Assembly: GCA_029941685.1 (NCBI GenBank)
Contig: JAPYTC010000002.1
Coordinates: forward strand, 1 to 36,044
DNA length: 36,044 nt
Reading direction: 5' to 3'
Source of the DNA: Planctomycetota bacterium
GTDB taxonomy: Bacteria > Planctomycetota > UBA1135
The translations under genes were made by a program, and so were the position numbers. The number at the start of each line of letters is the position of its first letter. Position 1 is the first letter of the stretch. Shown here piece by piece: positions 24,111 to 32,652 of the stretch. The notes under the pieces are model-generated. The model was given only the letters and a program-made list of their open reading frames with translations. It was not told the DNA's origin and made no database searches.

Positions 24111-25517
24111 TTATTTTTTCGCCATCACGTGCGGCGACATGCTGTGAACATCTTCACAAGCTTCCATGAACACTTCCGACAAAGTTGGGTGCGGGTGAAT
24201 GGTCAGCGTAATGTCTTCGGCAGTCAAGCCGGTCTCGATTGCCAGCGAACCTTCAGAAATCAGGTCGGTTACATTTGGCCCAACCATGTGCACACCAAGG
24301 ATAGTGTCCTCTTTAGCGTCGGTGATTACCTTCACTAAACCGTCAGTGGCGTGAATCGACATTGCGCGGCCATTGGCAGCAAAATTAAAGCGCCCGACTT
24401 TGTAATCAAGACCTTGCTCTTTACACTCAGCCTCGGTCAAGCCCGTCCAGGCTATCTCTGGATCGGTAAAAATCACGGAAGGCACAACCTTGCAGTCGTA
24501 CGCGATACCTGGCTGTCGACAAATCGCCCCCGCGGCGACTACGCCTTGCGCCGAACCTTTATGCGCCAACATGGGGCCCGTTGTGATATCACCCACTGCA
24601 TAAACATGCGGAGTTTTAGTTTGGCATTGCGCATCGACACTAATGAAGCCGCGCTTGTCCGTTTTTACCCCAACGTTTTCAAGGCCGATATTATCAGTAA
24701 CAGGACGGCGCCCGACTGTGAGCAAAATCACATCGGCATCAAACGTCTGCTCTTTACCGTTAACGTCAACAAGGACCTCAACGCCATCACCCTTTATGGT
24801 GTACGACTTTGCCGCTGACTTTAGGTGTATTTTGATGCCCGCCTTTTTAGCTTTGCGCTGTACAACCTTCACCAATTCTGGATCGGTGCCCGGAAGAAGT
24901 TGGTCCATGAATTCAACAACCGTAACTTCGGTTCCGACTTGTGCATAAAACATTCCGAGTTCCATGCCAATGACGCCTCCGCCAATAACCAAAATCTTTT
25001 TCGGCAATGTCTTCGGCGCTAGACCTTCGGTGCTTGACCAAACTTTATCTGAGAAGTCAAAGCCCGGGATTGGCGCTGGCTCGGAACCACTTGCAACAAT
25101 AATGTCGGTGCAAGAAATTTCGACAGTGCCCTCTGCTGTTTCAACAGTAACTTTATTAGCTGAAGAAATCACGCCCTTGCCCTTAACCCATTCGATATTA
25201 CGGTTTTTAAACAACCCGCCTATGCCGCCAGTAAGGCGCGTGACGATGGTGTCTTTCCAGGCGATCAATTTAGTGATGTCGAGCTTTGGTGTCTCGACAC
25301 TGAAGCCCATCTCTGCTGCGTGCTTGGTCGACTCCATAAAGTGCCCCGCCGAGATCAAGGCCTTGGACGGAATACAGCCAACGTTAAGGCAAGTTCCACC
25401 AAGGTTGTCTTGCTCGATGCAAACTACTTTCTTACCAAGGTCGGCCGAGCGGATGGCGGCAACATAGCCTGCGGGGCCTGCACCTATAACTACTACATCT
25501 GTTTTGATTTGTGACAT
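24111..25517 (-). CDS. lpd: Dihydrolipoyl dehydrogenase (E3)
   Basis: This flavoprotein reoxidises dihydrolipoyl groups of 2-oxoacid dehydrogenase complexes and the glycine cleavage system, passing electrons to NAD+. The 468 residues match family length. The FAD-binding IGAGPAGYVAA is at residues 11-21, the redox-active disulfide is in GGTCLNVGCIPSK (C43, C48), the NAD-binding 'VIGGGVIGMELG' is near residue 178, the second FAD motif 'VYAVGDIT' near 314, and the C-terminal active-site IHPHPTLSEVFMEA holds the catalytic His-Glu pair. A perfect TATAAT on the minus strand lies 26 bases upstream of the ATG. Gene order lpd-lipB suggests cotranscription. The complex it serves is not encoded here. 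Confidence 0.97.
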   Translation of the reverse strand: MSQIKTDVVVIGAGPAGYVAAIRSADLGKKVVCIEQDNLGGTCLNVGCIPSKALISAGHFMESTKHAAEMGFSVETPKLDITKLIAWKDTIVTRLTGGIGGLFKNRNIEWVKGKGVISSANKVTVETAEGTVEISCTDIIVASGSEPAPIPGFDFSDKVWSSTEGLAPKTLPKKILVIGGGVIGMELGMFYAQVGTEVTVVEFMDQLLPGTDPELVKVVQRKAKKAGIKIHLKSAAKSYTIKGDGVEVLVDVNGKEQTFDADVILLTVGRRPVTDNIGLENVGVKTDKRGFISVDAQCQTKTPHVYAVGDITTGPMLAHKGSAQGVVAAGAICRQPGIAYDCKVVPSVIFTDPEIAWTGLTEAECKEQGLDYKVGRFNFAANGRAMSIHATDGLVKVITDAKEDTILGVHMVGPNVTDLISEGSLAIETGLTAEDITLTIHPHPTLSEVFMEACEDVHSMSPHVMAKK

Positions 25518-25543
25518 GTCTATTCGTGGTTGAATGGTCGCAA

Positions 25544-25549
25544 ATTATA
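25544..25549 (-). promoter_or_regulatory. Promoter -10 box of lpd-lipB
   Basis: The minus strand reads TATAAT exactly, 26 bases before the lpd ATG, leaving an untranslated leader of about 20 bases. The -35 region at 17-18 bases spacing (around GACTTC) is poor. It is the best -10 match in the window. Confidence 0.55.
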
Positions 25550-25585
25550 ACGTATCGATTGAGTTTGAAGTCGTCTACCTAGTGT

Positions 25586-26017
25586 ATGAAAAAAACCACA
25601 CACCTAATCCCCTTACTAGTGGTTGCCTTATGCGCCCCATTAGCGGCTACTACTCTCCTTCAATCTCAAGGGTCTACTCCTTCAGCCAGTACATGCCCCG
25701 ATATGGGTGTTGAACTGATTAGCGCTACCTTTACACCAACGCAAATGGCCGCGTGCGAATTTGGTTTTCTGAAATACGAGGGCTTCGGCCTAGATTTGAG
25801 CTGGGAAGACCCTGTCTGCCCACTAACTGTTATCTGGGAGCCGCCCTACTCAGCCACTGTCCCAAAGCCAAATATGACATTTCAGTATGTCGACAATTCG
25901 CATGCACAACTTTTTGAATTTGTATGTGACGAAAAGCAAGAAGTTTGTCGTCACTCAAACATCCACGAATTGCCTGGCTTTTATCCATTTTACATCGAGT
26001 TGCCATGCGCTCTCTAG
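25586..26017 (+). CDS. Small secreted Cys-containing hypothetical protein
   Basis: I do not recognise this 143-residue protein. It has a classic signal peptide (MKKTTHLIPLLVVALCAPLAA). The mature part has six Cys residues spread over about 105 positions ('STCPDMG', 'MAACEFGF', 'DPVCPL', 'EFVCDEKQEVCRHSN', 'ELPCAL'), an even number that would allow three disulfide bonds outside the cytoplasm. It is short, has many aromatic residues and no repeat. The next gene starts 13 bases before this one ends, so the two are probably translated together. Confidence 0.7.
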   Translation: MKKTTHLIPLLVVALCAPLAATTLLQSQGSTPSASTCPDMGVELISATFTPTQMAACEFGFLKYEGFGLDLSWEDPVCPLTVIWEPPYSATVPKPNMTFQYVDNSHAQLFEFVCDEKQEVCRHSNIHELPGFYPFYIELPCAL

Positions 26018-27171
26018 TAATGGTTTTTGCGCTTAGTTGTGCCTTAACAATGTGGCTATTGCATGGGCCACATGACTCCAAAGTCGTTGTAAGCGCCAAC
26101 ACTCCTACCGCACATAAAATTAGCGCGCAGCTGATTAAATCAATGAAAGTTCCGATAACTAGAGAAGTCGTTGTGCAATCGCTTGAAAATGATGCGCTAA
26201 TGCGGTTTTTAGAACAATTGCAAAATCCAAACAGCACTGCCAACAAAAAAAATCTTAAGGCTCAGTGCCGCATTTATCTTGTCGGATTCAACCAGCTCCC
26301 ACACCCGCAACACGATTGGCCGACGTTTTTACACGATCTATTTGCAGCGTGCTACAACAACGAATTTGCCTCAGAAATTGTAGCGCGCGCATTGATGGGC
26401 CAAAACGTATTAGACGAACAAGAGTTACCCTTGGTTATCGACATCCGCCCACCGCTTGTTGACAATGCAGAAGGAAATCACTGCCAGTGGCAGGCACTGC
26501 TTTTCCTCAATGCACTCGACATCGTGTTTCCCGCTGCAGTAAAGAATGGTCAAAGCGACTTAGTGCTACCGTTTCTCAAAGACCAATCATCTCAAGTTCG
26601 ATTTACTGCCTTTAAAGCGCTGTATCCAAAGCTATCCGCGAAAGACTTCGCGCAATGGGGTGATTTTTTCGGCCAGCTCGCTTACACCGAGCAAAAGTTG
26701 CTCGCCGAGAAAATAGCCGACGACTGCCTTCCAAACGAAGCGGCAACCATTTTAAAATCCCTGGTAAACCGGTATAAAATCTCGCTTTTAGGCGCTTTTT
26801 GCAAAGTGGCGCAGCGAGACTCTAGAGCAATTGAATTGTTGCTGCACGAAGAATTTGACTCATATACAAGCACTCAATATGGTATTATCAAGTCGGCGCT
26901 CGAGCAAAACTCACGCTCAATGACGATGCTCAAGCTCAATAACGAGGCAATATTACGTAAGCAGCTACTCAATGCATACTTCGCCGCTGGCGTAGGTAAA
27001 AATGCGCAAGCTATTGATTTATCGGTAGTTGAGTGGATTGCGCGCCTCGACAACAACCCCTTAATCCAGCAACAAGCAATAGATTTCCTACTTACTGTTA
27101 ACCAAGGAAACAGCAACGAAATAGCCAACAAACTTGTCCAAGAGCCCAGTCTAATAATTAACAAATTTTAA
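26005..27171 (+). CDS. Membrane-anchored or secreted helical-repeat protein
   Basis: The 388-residue protein starts, by my choice, at the ATG at 26005, which gives an N-terminal hydrophobic segment (residues 4-19, VMVFALSCALTMWLLH) as anchor or signal. The frame is open to 25945, but that would put 20 residues of non-signal sequence inside the preceding gene. After a polar linker, residues about 95-385 form paired helices ('LVLPFLKDQSSQVRFTAFKALYPKL', 'SLVNRYKISLLGAFCKVAQRD') like HEAT or TPR solenoids. No catalytic motif is seen. It overlaps the small Cys-containing protein gene by 13 bases. Resemblance in style to the 688-residue repeat protein at the left end is general only. Confidence 0.65.
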   Translation: MRSLVMVFALSCALTMWLLHGPHDSKVVVSANTPTAHKISAQLIKSMKVPITREVVVQSLENDALMRFLEQLQNPNSTANKKNLKAQCRIYLVGFNQLPHPQHDWPTFLHDLFAACYNNEFASEIVARALMGQNVLDEQELPLVIDIRPPLVDNAEGNHCQWQALLFLNALDIVFPAAVKNGQSDLVLPFLKDQSSQVRFTAFKALYPKLSAKDFAQWGDFFGQLAYTEQKLLAEKIADDCLPNEAATILKSLVNRYKISLLGAFCKVAQRDSRAIELLLHEEFDSYTSTQYGIIKSALEQNSRSMTMLKLNNEAILRKQLLNAYFAAGVGKNAQAIDLSVVEWIARLDNNPLIQQQAIDFLLTVNQGNSNEIANKLVQEPSLIINKF

Positions 27172-27279
27172 TATTATTTTTACAATAAAGTCCCCCATTA
27201 TTTCAGTTTGATGGTATTATTTGCGTATCGAGAAAAGTTAAAGATTCCCTTAATGTCTAGTTTTAACAGACATTCTCCA

Positions 27280-29025
27280 ATGACTCACTCAACAACATCC
27301 CCGAAATTTGTGATCGCCGCTGTGGTTTTTTGCCTTGGCGCCACCGTAACAACAGCTCAGCAGGTCGCTGATGCTGGTGGTTGGTACGGTAAAATCCAGC
27401 AAGATAGCAGCCACCGCATCGAGATGCCTAGTGCGACTCTGTCTGGGGGCAACGATGTGTTTATTTCGAGTGACATCGATAATGACGGCTCTGCCGATTA
27501 CATAGCGGCAGGTATTTACGTCAACCCGATCTCAGGTATGTCATGGGCACGTGTTTACGTGTATTCTGGCTACACCGGCAGAAGATTATTCACTTGGGAG
27601 AACAAATATGTCGACTTCGGAGATCGTCTAGAAGTAACGATTGCCGGCGACATCAACTCCGATGGTTTCCCCGACATCTTGCTCGGTGCACCTAAAGCTA
27701 CCACTATGGGTAAGCAGCATTGTGGTGTCGCCCTCCTTATCTCTGGCGCTACCGGAAAAACAATCAAACTATGGCATGGCAATAGCCCTGGCGCATACTT
27801 TGGCGCCTCAGTCGCTGGTGTAGACGATGTCGATCGTAACGGCTTTCGCGATGTGCTTATTGGCGCCCCTGGCACATGGCTAGGTCAGCCAAACGTGGGT
27901 ACAGCTCACGTGTTCTCTGGTTCATGGAATGGCGACCCTAACTTTGGTCAGCACTTATATACCTTTACTGGCAGTCACGCCGATGCTGGCTTTGGCACTC
28001 AAGTAGGCGCTGCCGACGACATAAATCGCGATGGCTACCCCGACATTATTGTCAGCGCTCCAGGCTTTGATTCTACTCGTGGCCACGACTACCCTGGTAC
28101 GGTCGACGTCTACTCTGGCCTAGACGGCTCATCATTAGCACATTGGCAAGGACGCCACCGTGGTCACCACTTCGGTTATAGCATTGCTGGCGTAGGTGAT
28201 ATTGACCGCGACGGCTACCCTGACATCGCAGTCGGGCTACCTGCCTTCTTAACCGATCCAGGTATCGCTCAAGGTGGCGTTTTAGTCTTTTCTGGCCTAA
28301 CGCACAGCGTTATTCGTCGCTACGAGAGCCACGAACTAGCTGATGGCTTTGGCGCTTGCATTGCAGCAGTAGGTGACACAAACGGCGATTTTTGGCCTGA
28401 TGTGTTTATTGGTGCACCATTAGCCGAAAATGGTAGCGGCTCTGCAACTCTGTTTTCTGGCGAAAATGGCGCGATTCTGTTCCGCGCAGTAGGCGACGAC
28501 AATACCTCTCGCCTAGGCACCTCGCTCAGTTCTTCGGGTAGCCTCAACCGCTATGGTTTCGTTGATCTATTAGCCCTGTCATCATCAGCCACCTTAGGTT
28601 CGATGATTTCGCGCTACAGCTTCATGGAGGGTATCGATTTACCAAAGGGCAACAGCATCTCGGCGAGCAACCCTACGCGGATTCAAATCAATGTCGATAT
28701 GCCACGCGAAATGAGTGGCCAGGTTTACCGAATCCTAGCTACCAATACTGGTACAACGATCTGGCTTACCCCCCAAGGCATCCAGATTCCTCTAGCTGAT
28801 AGCAGCATTTTGCGCCGTTCAATCACCAATAGCCTGCCGCCCTTCTTCAGGAGAGATCTTGGGTATCTAGACTTTGTTGGCAACGCAATAGCCACAATCG
28901 ATTTCCCTTCGGGGCATCTGTCAAATCTTGTTGGCACTAGCCTTCATTTCTGCGCGATTGTTTACGACGCTAACGGCTATATAGAAGCCTCTACGGTCGC
29001 CAAAGAGCTACAGGTAGTTTTCTAG
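27280..29025 (+). CDS. Secreted FG-GAP repeat (integrin-alpha-type) beta-propeller protein
   Basis: Started at the ATG at 27280 the product has 581 residues with a signal peptide (MTHSTTSPKFVIAAVVFCLGATVTTAQ). In-frame starts at 27253 and 27211 would only lengthen its N-region. Seven FG-GAP/VCBS-type units follow, each with a calcium loop DxDxDGxxD and an apolar strand: 'DIDNDGSADYI', 'DINSDGFPDILLGAP', 'DVDRNGFRDVLIGAP', 'DINRDGYPDIIVSAP', 'DIDRDGYPDIAVGLP', 'DTNGDFWPDVFIGAP' and a degenerate 'SLNRYGFVDLLALS'. Seven units match the seven-bladed propeller of integrin alpha chains. The last 120 residues are a beta-rich C-terminal domain ('GTTIWLTPQGIQIPL', 'LGYLDFVGNAIATIDFP') like that of the metallohydrolase protein. 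Probably an extracellular adhesive or matrix protein. A hairpin follows the stop. Confidence 0.85.
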   Translation: MTHSTTSPKFVIAAVVFCLGATVTTAQQVADAGGWYGKIQQDSSHRIEMPSATLSGGNDVFISSDIDNDGSADYIAAGIYVNPISGMSWARVYVYSGYTGRRLFTWENKYVDFGDRLEVTIAGDINSDGFPDILLGAPKATTMGKQHCGVALLISGATGKTIKLWHGNSPGAYFGASVAGVDDVDRNGFRDVLIGAPGTWLGQPNVGTAHVFSGSWNGDPNFGQHLYTFTGSHADAGFGTQVGAADDINRDGYPDIIVSAPGFDSTRGHDYPGTVDVYSGLDGSSLAHWQGRHRGHHFGYSIAGVGDIDRDGYPDIAVGLPAFLTDPGIAQGGVLVFSGLTHSVIRRYESHELADGFGACIAAVGDTNGDFWPDVFIGAPLAENGSGSATLFSGENGAILFRAVGDDNTSRLGTSLSSSGSLNRYGFVDLLALSSSATLGSMISRYSFMEGIDLPKGNSISASNPTRIQINVDMPREMSGQVYRILATNTGTTIWLTPQGIQIPLADSSILRRSITNSLPPFFRRDLGYLDFVGNAIATIDFPSGHLSNLVGTSLHFCAIVYDANGYIEASTVAKELQVVF

Positions 29026-29046
29026 GCAACTAACTACTTCCATAAG

Positions 29047-29083
29047 CAGCCTTTTTCTGTGATTTTTATACAGAAAAAGGCTG
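29047..29083 (+). terminator. Perfect 14-bp inverted repeat after the FG-GAP gene
   Basis: The arms CAGCCTTTTTCTGT (29047-29060) and ACAGAAAAAGGCTG (29070-29083) are perfectly complementary around a 9-base loop. The following bases (TTCTGTTAGG) form only a poor T tract, so termination may be incomplete. The stem itself is A/T-rich in the middle. It lies 22 bases after the FG-GAP stop and 26 bases before the TPR/barrel gene start. Confidence 0.7.
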
Positions 29084-29093
29084 TTCTGTTAGG

Positions 29094-29099
29094 TATCCT
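29094..29099 (+). promoter_or_regulatory. Candidate -10 element of the TPR/barrel exporter gene
   Basis: TATCCT lies 9 bases before the ATG at 29109. A matching -35 position (about 29071-29076) would sit in the 3' arm of the inverted repeat at 29070-29083, so hairpin and promoter may overlap. No Shine-Dalgarno sequence is present. Confidence 0.3.
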
Positions 29100-29108
29100 C
29101 GTTATGTA

Positions 29109-32100
29109 ATGCATAGATACCTACCCTTAGCTTTACTTGCCCTCCCAATGGTTGCTTTCAGTAGTACTGGGTATGCGCAAGAAGAACAAGTTGTGAATTC
29201 CGAAGAAGTGCTGCTACGAAGTGCGCGCAACGCGGTTGCCTTGGGCAACTTAGAAGACGCCGCGACTCGCTACGAAGACTTGCTTCGACAATACCCACGT
29301 TCTACCGAAGGGTTAAATGAATACGCGGGTATCTTAGTGCAGGAGCGGCGATTACTCGAAGCTGTTACGCAATACGAAGCGCTTATCCGCGTCGATGCGA
29401 ATAGCACTCAAGCGCGTATTTCTTTAGCAAACATTTACATGGAGATGAAAGAGCTAGGGTACGCAGCCGAACAACTCGAAAAAGCCTTAGCTATCGACCC
29501 TGAATTAATTGAGGCCGGCATCATGCTAGCCCGTATTCATTCATGGAACGACGACTTCGAAAAGGCCACCGAGGTTTACCAAACATACCTTCAGGGTTTA
29601 GACACTAGCGATCCAGCGACTCGCCAGCTTATGGTGGCGTTATTGCTCGACACGCGGCGCCCGGGTGAAGCGCTACCGGTATTAAAAGAATTGCTCGAAG
29701 AAAGCCCTACAGATTCAATGGTGTTGGCCGACATGGCGCGAGCATACACCATGCTAGGCAATCACGTCGAAGCCATCGGCATTGTCAGAGAACTGTCTGG
29801 CCTCGATACGGTTGATAGCTCAACCCTACTCGAGCTTTCTTACTTCATGCGCGACTCGGGCAACTTCCGCGCTGCCATCGAACTTAACGAGCGTGTGTTG
29901 GGCGACAACGCCAATGATGCCGACGCGCTCATTGCGAATGCCAACTTGCATCTCGCGGCGCATTTACCAAACAAGGCATTGCAAATTTTGCTTAGCTCAG
30001 ACCTCGATCGTGAGTCACGCGGTTACATGCAAAGCAAAGGCTTGTATCACTCCATGACTGGCGAGTACGCTCACGCTCTAGAAATCTACCATAGTTTGTT
30101 AACGGATAATGCTACCGATTACGAAACACGCTTAGCTCTTGGAAAATTGTATTGTCAAAGCGGTGAATACCAAAAAGCCAAAGCCGAATTAAAGAAAATA
30201 CCTGGCTCGTCGTCGTTTAGTCAAAAAAGCGAGCTCGAACTTGCGCGTTGTTTATTCGTTGAGCGCCGCTACCAAGAAGCGGCCGCGCATTGCCGCAGTT
30301 TAATGAACCGCAACCCTCGTGATTTCGAGGCTGTTGTGTTGCTTTCGCGCTCATACATAAAACGCAATATGGCGACCGAAGCGCGTCATATGTGCCTGCA
30401 GTTTATTAACAGCAACCCGACCGTTTCTTACGGAACCCTAGCTGTTAAAACTGCTCTTGCTGAAGCGTATCTAGCCGAAGGCCAAGGCTTACGCGCCAAG
30501 ACTATGTTCCAAGAGGTTTTACGCGACCCTTATGGGGGTCTAATCCCAGAAGCACGCTACGGCTTGGCGAAGGCCGACTCGCGCTTGACTGGCGCCGACA
30601 GTGCAAACGCTCAATTACTCGAACAGGGTATGGCTGGCATGGGAGCCGACTTTAGATTGTTAATGAACCTTGGTCAGTTAGCTTCTGCCGATGGCGATTA
30701 CAAACTGTCCATTCAGTTGTTTAACCAAATTCTTAGCTGGGACCCAGGTAACCAGGCTGCTCTTGTCAGCCGGGGCGAAGCCAAAGCATCATTACGCGAC
30801 GAAGGTATGACCCAATCAGCGCTAACGGACTTCGATCGTTTATTACGCCAAGCACCATCGAACATCCGTGCAAGACTTGGTGTCGCGCGTATTAATGCCG
30901 CAATGAAAGACTACAAAAAAGCCGTCATTAACTACGACTTGATTCTGCAACACGACCCCAGTTACTCTGTGGCTATTCGCGAGAAAGCACGCTCACAAAC
31001 TTGGTCGCAAAACCCTGATGCTGCCGCATCGACTTACGCGCAACTTGCCAAGACCGAGTCATTCAATATCAGTGGCACCGGTATGCCTAGCGCCCTCGAT
31101 GTCGAGGGCATGCACCTGTCTGGTTCAGCTCAGGCTGAAATCGAGGCAATCACTAGCCTCGAGCAACGTTCAAAAGACATGTTGTTAAATCGCTTCTACT
31201 ACAAGTCGATACCTTTGCTGCGTAGCTTAATTGAAACTGAGCCATCCAACCAAGAGGCCCGTTTCGACTTGGCTCAAGCGTTAAGCAATACTGGTCAAAC
31301 GACTTCGGCTATTAATGAATACGAAAAACTGTTGCGGATTAACCCCAATCACCGCGAAGCAGGCATGGCTTTGTCACGCAATCAACATGATTTGTTACCG
31401 AGATTTCACTCCTCGCTTGAGTCCATCAACCAAGACTCTACAGGATACGATCAAGATCCATCGAACCCGAATGGTGGCTCCAGCTTGAGCACCACTAGAC
31501 TGTCACTCGGTACATCACTGCCACTTGGCGACGTAGACGAGCGACTACACTTAACGTATAGCAAACTCGACCTCAGCCCAGGATTCGGAGAGATACCCGA
31601 AGTCAATCAAGAGGGGTATTCCGGAAACATCTTTACTATCGGTTACAAAAATACCCCTGAGCGCAATGAGCAAGGTGCGAACCGCTTCTTGTTGCATTCC
31701 AACTTAAACCTAGAGGGCTACGTTCACGATCTTGATAAGTCAATCACTTACGACATCGGTGTCGACGTCACTCTCGATGACCAGCTCACTTTGTTCGCCA
31801 ACGCATTTAGCGAAAACGTGATTGAAAACCAAAACAGTTTGGTGACCCAGCGTGAGCATCAAATCTTACTTGGCCACACCGATGCCGGCTTTGATCCCCT
31901 TACCGATAGCGACCTGACTGGTCCTGGTGGCTTAGATCAAGGTTACTTTGATTCTTTCCGTGGTTTCGCTACGAGCCCAGTATCTAGAACGGGCGCCAAT
32001 GTCGGTTTGCGTTACACAGCTAGCCGCTTCTGGGAGTCAAATATGGAGCTGACTAATGCGAGTTACTCCGACAAGAACTCGTTGCTACGCTTCCATTTCG

Positions 32101-32492
32101 CCAACATGCTGAACATCACGCTACCACCGAAAGAGCTTAAGGTGTCTTTGGTTTACGATTATCAAGATTTCGGTGACGAGACTAGCGGCGACTATCACCG
32201 AAATGTAGGTGCGGCACGCTATTTCGCGCCAAACAACTACGCCTCATACTCAGCTGCTATCGAGTGGCGCCAATGGATAGGCAAAGATTTCTTTAAGGGA
32301 GCCAATCAAACCTGGTACAACCTCGCCTATGCAAGCATCTGGGACTCAAATGGTGGTAATTACGACAACATCAGTGCCAAATTTAATTACGATTTTGACG
32401 ATCACATGTCTTTAATAATAAGCACAAGTATGTTGAATTCGGCCTACTACAACTCAAACACAGCCTTTTTCGGCTTCGATTACCGTTTTTAG
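29109..32492 (+). CDS. TPR-rich exporter with C-terminal outer-membrane beta-barrel (BcsC/PgaA-like)
   Basis: The 1127-residue protein has a signal peptide (MHRYLPLALLALPMVAFSSTGYAQ), then about 750 residues of TPR units ('AATRYEDLLRQYPRSTEGLNEYAGIL', 'AAEQLEKALAIDPELIEAGIMLARI', 'AINEYEKLLRINPNHREAGMAL' and many more). From about residue 785 to the end it has alternating beta strands and finishes in 'AFFGFDYRF', with the C-terminal Phe typical of outer-membrane barrels. This TPR-plus-barrel plan is that of polysaccharide exporters such as BcsC of cellulose and PgaA of poly-N-acetylglucosamine systems, where the TPR part spans the periplasm. The next gene is a BcsA-like synthase, so export of its product is the likely job. 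A terminator lies after the stop, so the two genes may be separate transcription units. It is similar in plan, not shown to be orthologous, to BcsC. Confidence 0.8.
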   Translation: MHRYLPLALLALPMVAFSSTGYAQEEQVVNSEEVLLRSARNAVALGNLEDAATRYEDLLRQYPRSTEGLNEYAGILVQERRLLEAVTQYEALIRVDANSTQARISLANIYMEMKELGYAAEQLEKALAIDPELIEAGIMLARIHSWNDDFEKATEVYQTYLQGLDTSDPATRQLMVALLLDTRRPGEALPVLKELLEESPTDSMVLADMARAYTMLGNHVEAIGIVRELSGLDTVDSSTLLELSYFMRDSGNFRAAIELNERVLGDNANDADALIANANLHLAAHLPNKALQILLSSDLDRESRGYMQSKGLYHSMTGEYAHALEIYHSLLTDNATDYETRLALGKLYCQSGEYQKAKAELKKIPGSSSFSQKSELELARCLFVERRYQEAAAHCRSLMNRNPRDFEAVVLLSRSYIKRNMATEARHMCLQFINSNPTVSYGTLAVKTALAEAYLAEGQGLRAKTMFQEVLRDPYGGLIPEARYGLAKADSRLTGADSANAQLLEQGMAGMGADFRLLMNLGQLASADGDYKLSIQLFNQILSWDPGNQAALVSRGEAKASLRDEGMTQSALTDFDRLLRQAPSNIRARLGVARINAAMKDYKKAVINYDLILQHDPSYSVAIREKARSQTWSQNPDAAASTYAQLAKTESFNISGTGMPSALDVEGMHLSGSAQAEIEAITSLEQRSKDMLLNRFYYKSIPLLRSLIETEPSNQEARFDLAQALSNTGQTTSAINEYEKLLRINPNHREAGMALSRNQHDLLPRFHSSLESINQDSTGYDQDPSNPNGGSSLSTTRLSLGTSLPLGDVDERLHLTYSKLDLSPGFGEIPEVNQEGYSGNIFTIGYKNTPERNEQGANRFLLHSNLNLEGYVHDLDKSITYDIGVDVTLDDQLTLFANAFSENVIENQNSLVTQREHQILLGHTDAGFDPLTDSDLTGPGGLDQGYFDSFRGFATSPVSRTGANVGLRYTASRFWESNMELTNASYSDKNSLLRFHFANMLNITLPPKELKVSLVYDYQDFGDETSGDYHRNVGAARYFAPNNYASYSAAIEWRQWIGKDFFKGANQTWYNLAYASIWDSNGGNYDNISAKFNYDFDDHMSLIISTSMLNSAYYNSNTAFFGFDYRF

Positions 32493-32519
32493 CCCCCTTT
32501 TGCAACACCCACAAGCTGC

Positions 32520-32560
32520 AACCCCTATTTTCACACCAAAAATGGGGGTTTTCTTATCTT
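32520..32560 (+). terminator. Intrinsic terminator after the TPR/barrel exporter gene
   Basis: AACCCCTATTTT (32520-32531) pairs with AAAATGGGGGTT (32539-32550) over 12 bases with one G-U pair, around the loop CACACCA. A T-rich tail (TTTTCTTATCTTT) follows. It separates the exporter gene from the BcsA-like gene. Confidence 0.85.
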
Positions 32561-32652
32561 TATCAACATAAAGCGTATTATTGAGATATCCTTTAATAAG
32601 ACGTTAGGACACTTCCCCTCTCTTCGTCTACACCCCTAACAACATTCGAGAT

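Noticed and set aside
25945-26004. Upstream extension of the second helical-repeat gene
   Set aside because: It is antiparallel to nothing useful, sits within the coding sequence of the small secreted protein in another frame, and would bury the hydrophobic N-terminal segment that looks like an anchor or signal.
27460-28600. Possible repeat array or CRISPR-like periodicity
   Set aside because: The periodicity is at protein level (FG-GAP units coding for DxDxDGxxD). The DNA copies differ and there are no constant direct repeats with unique spacers.
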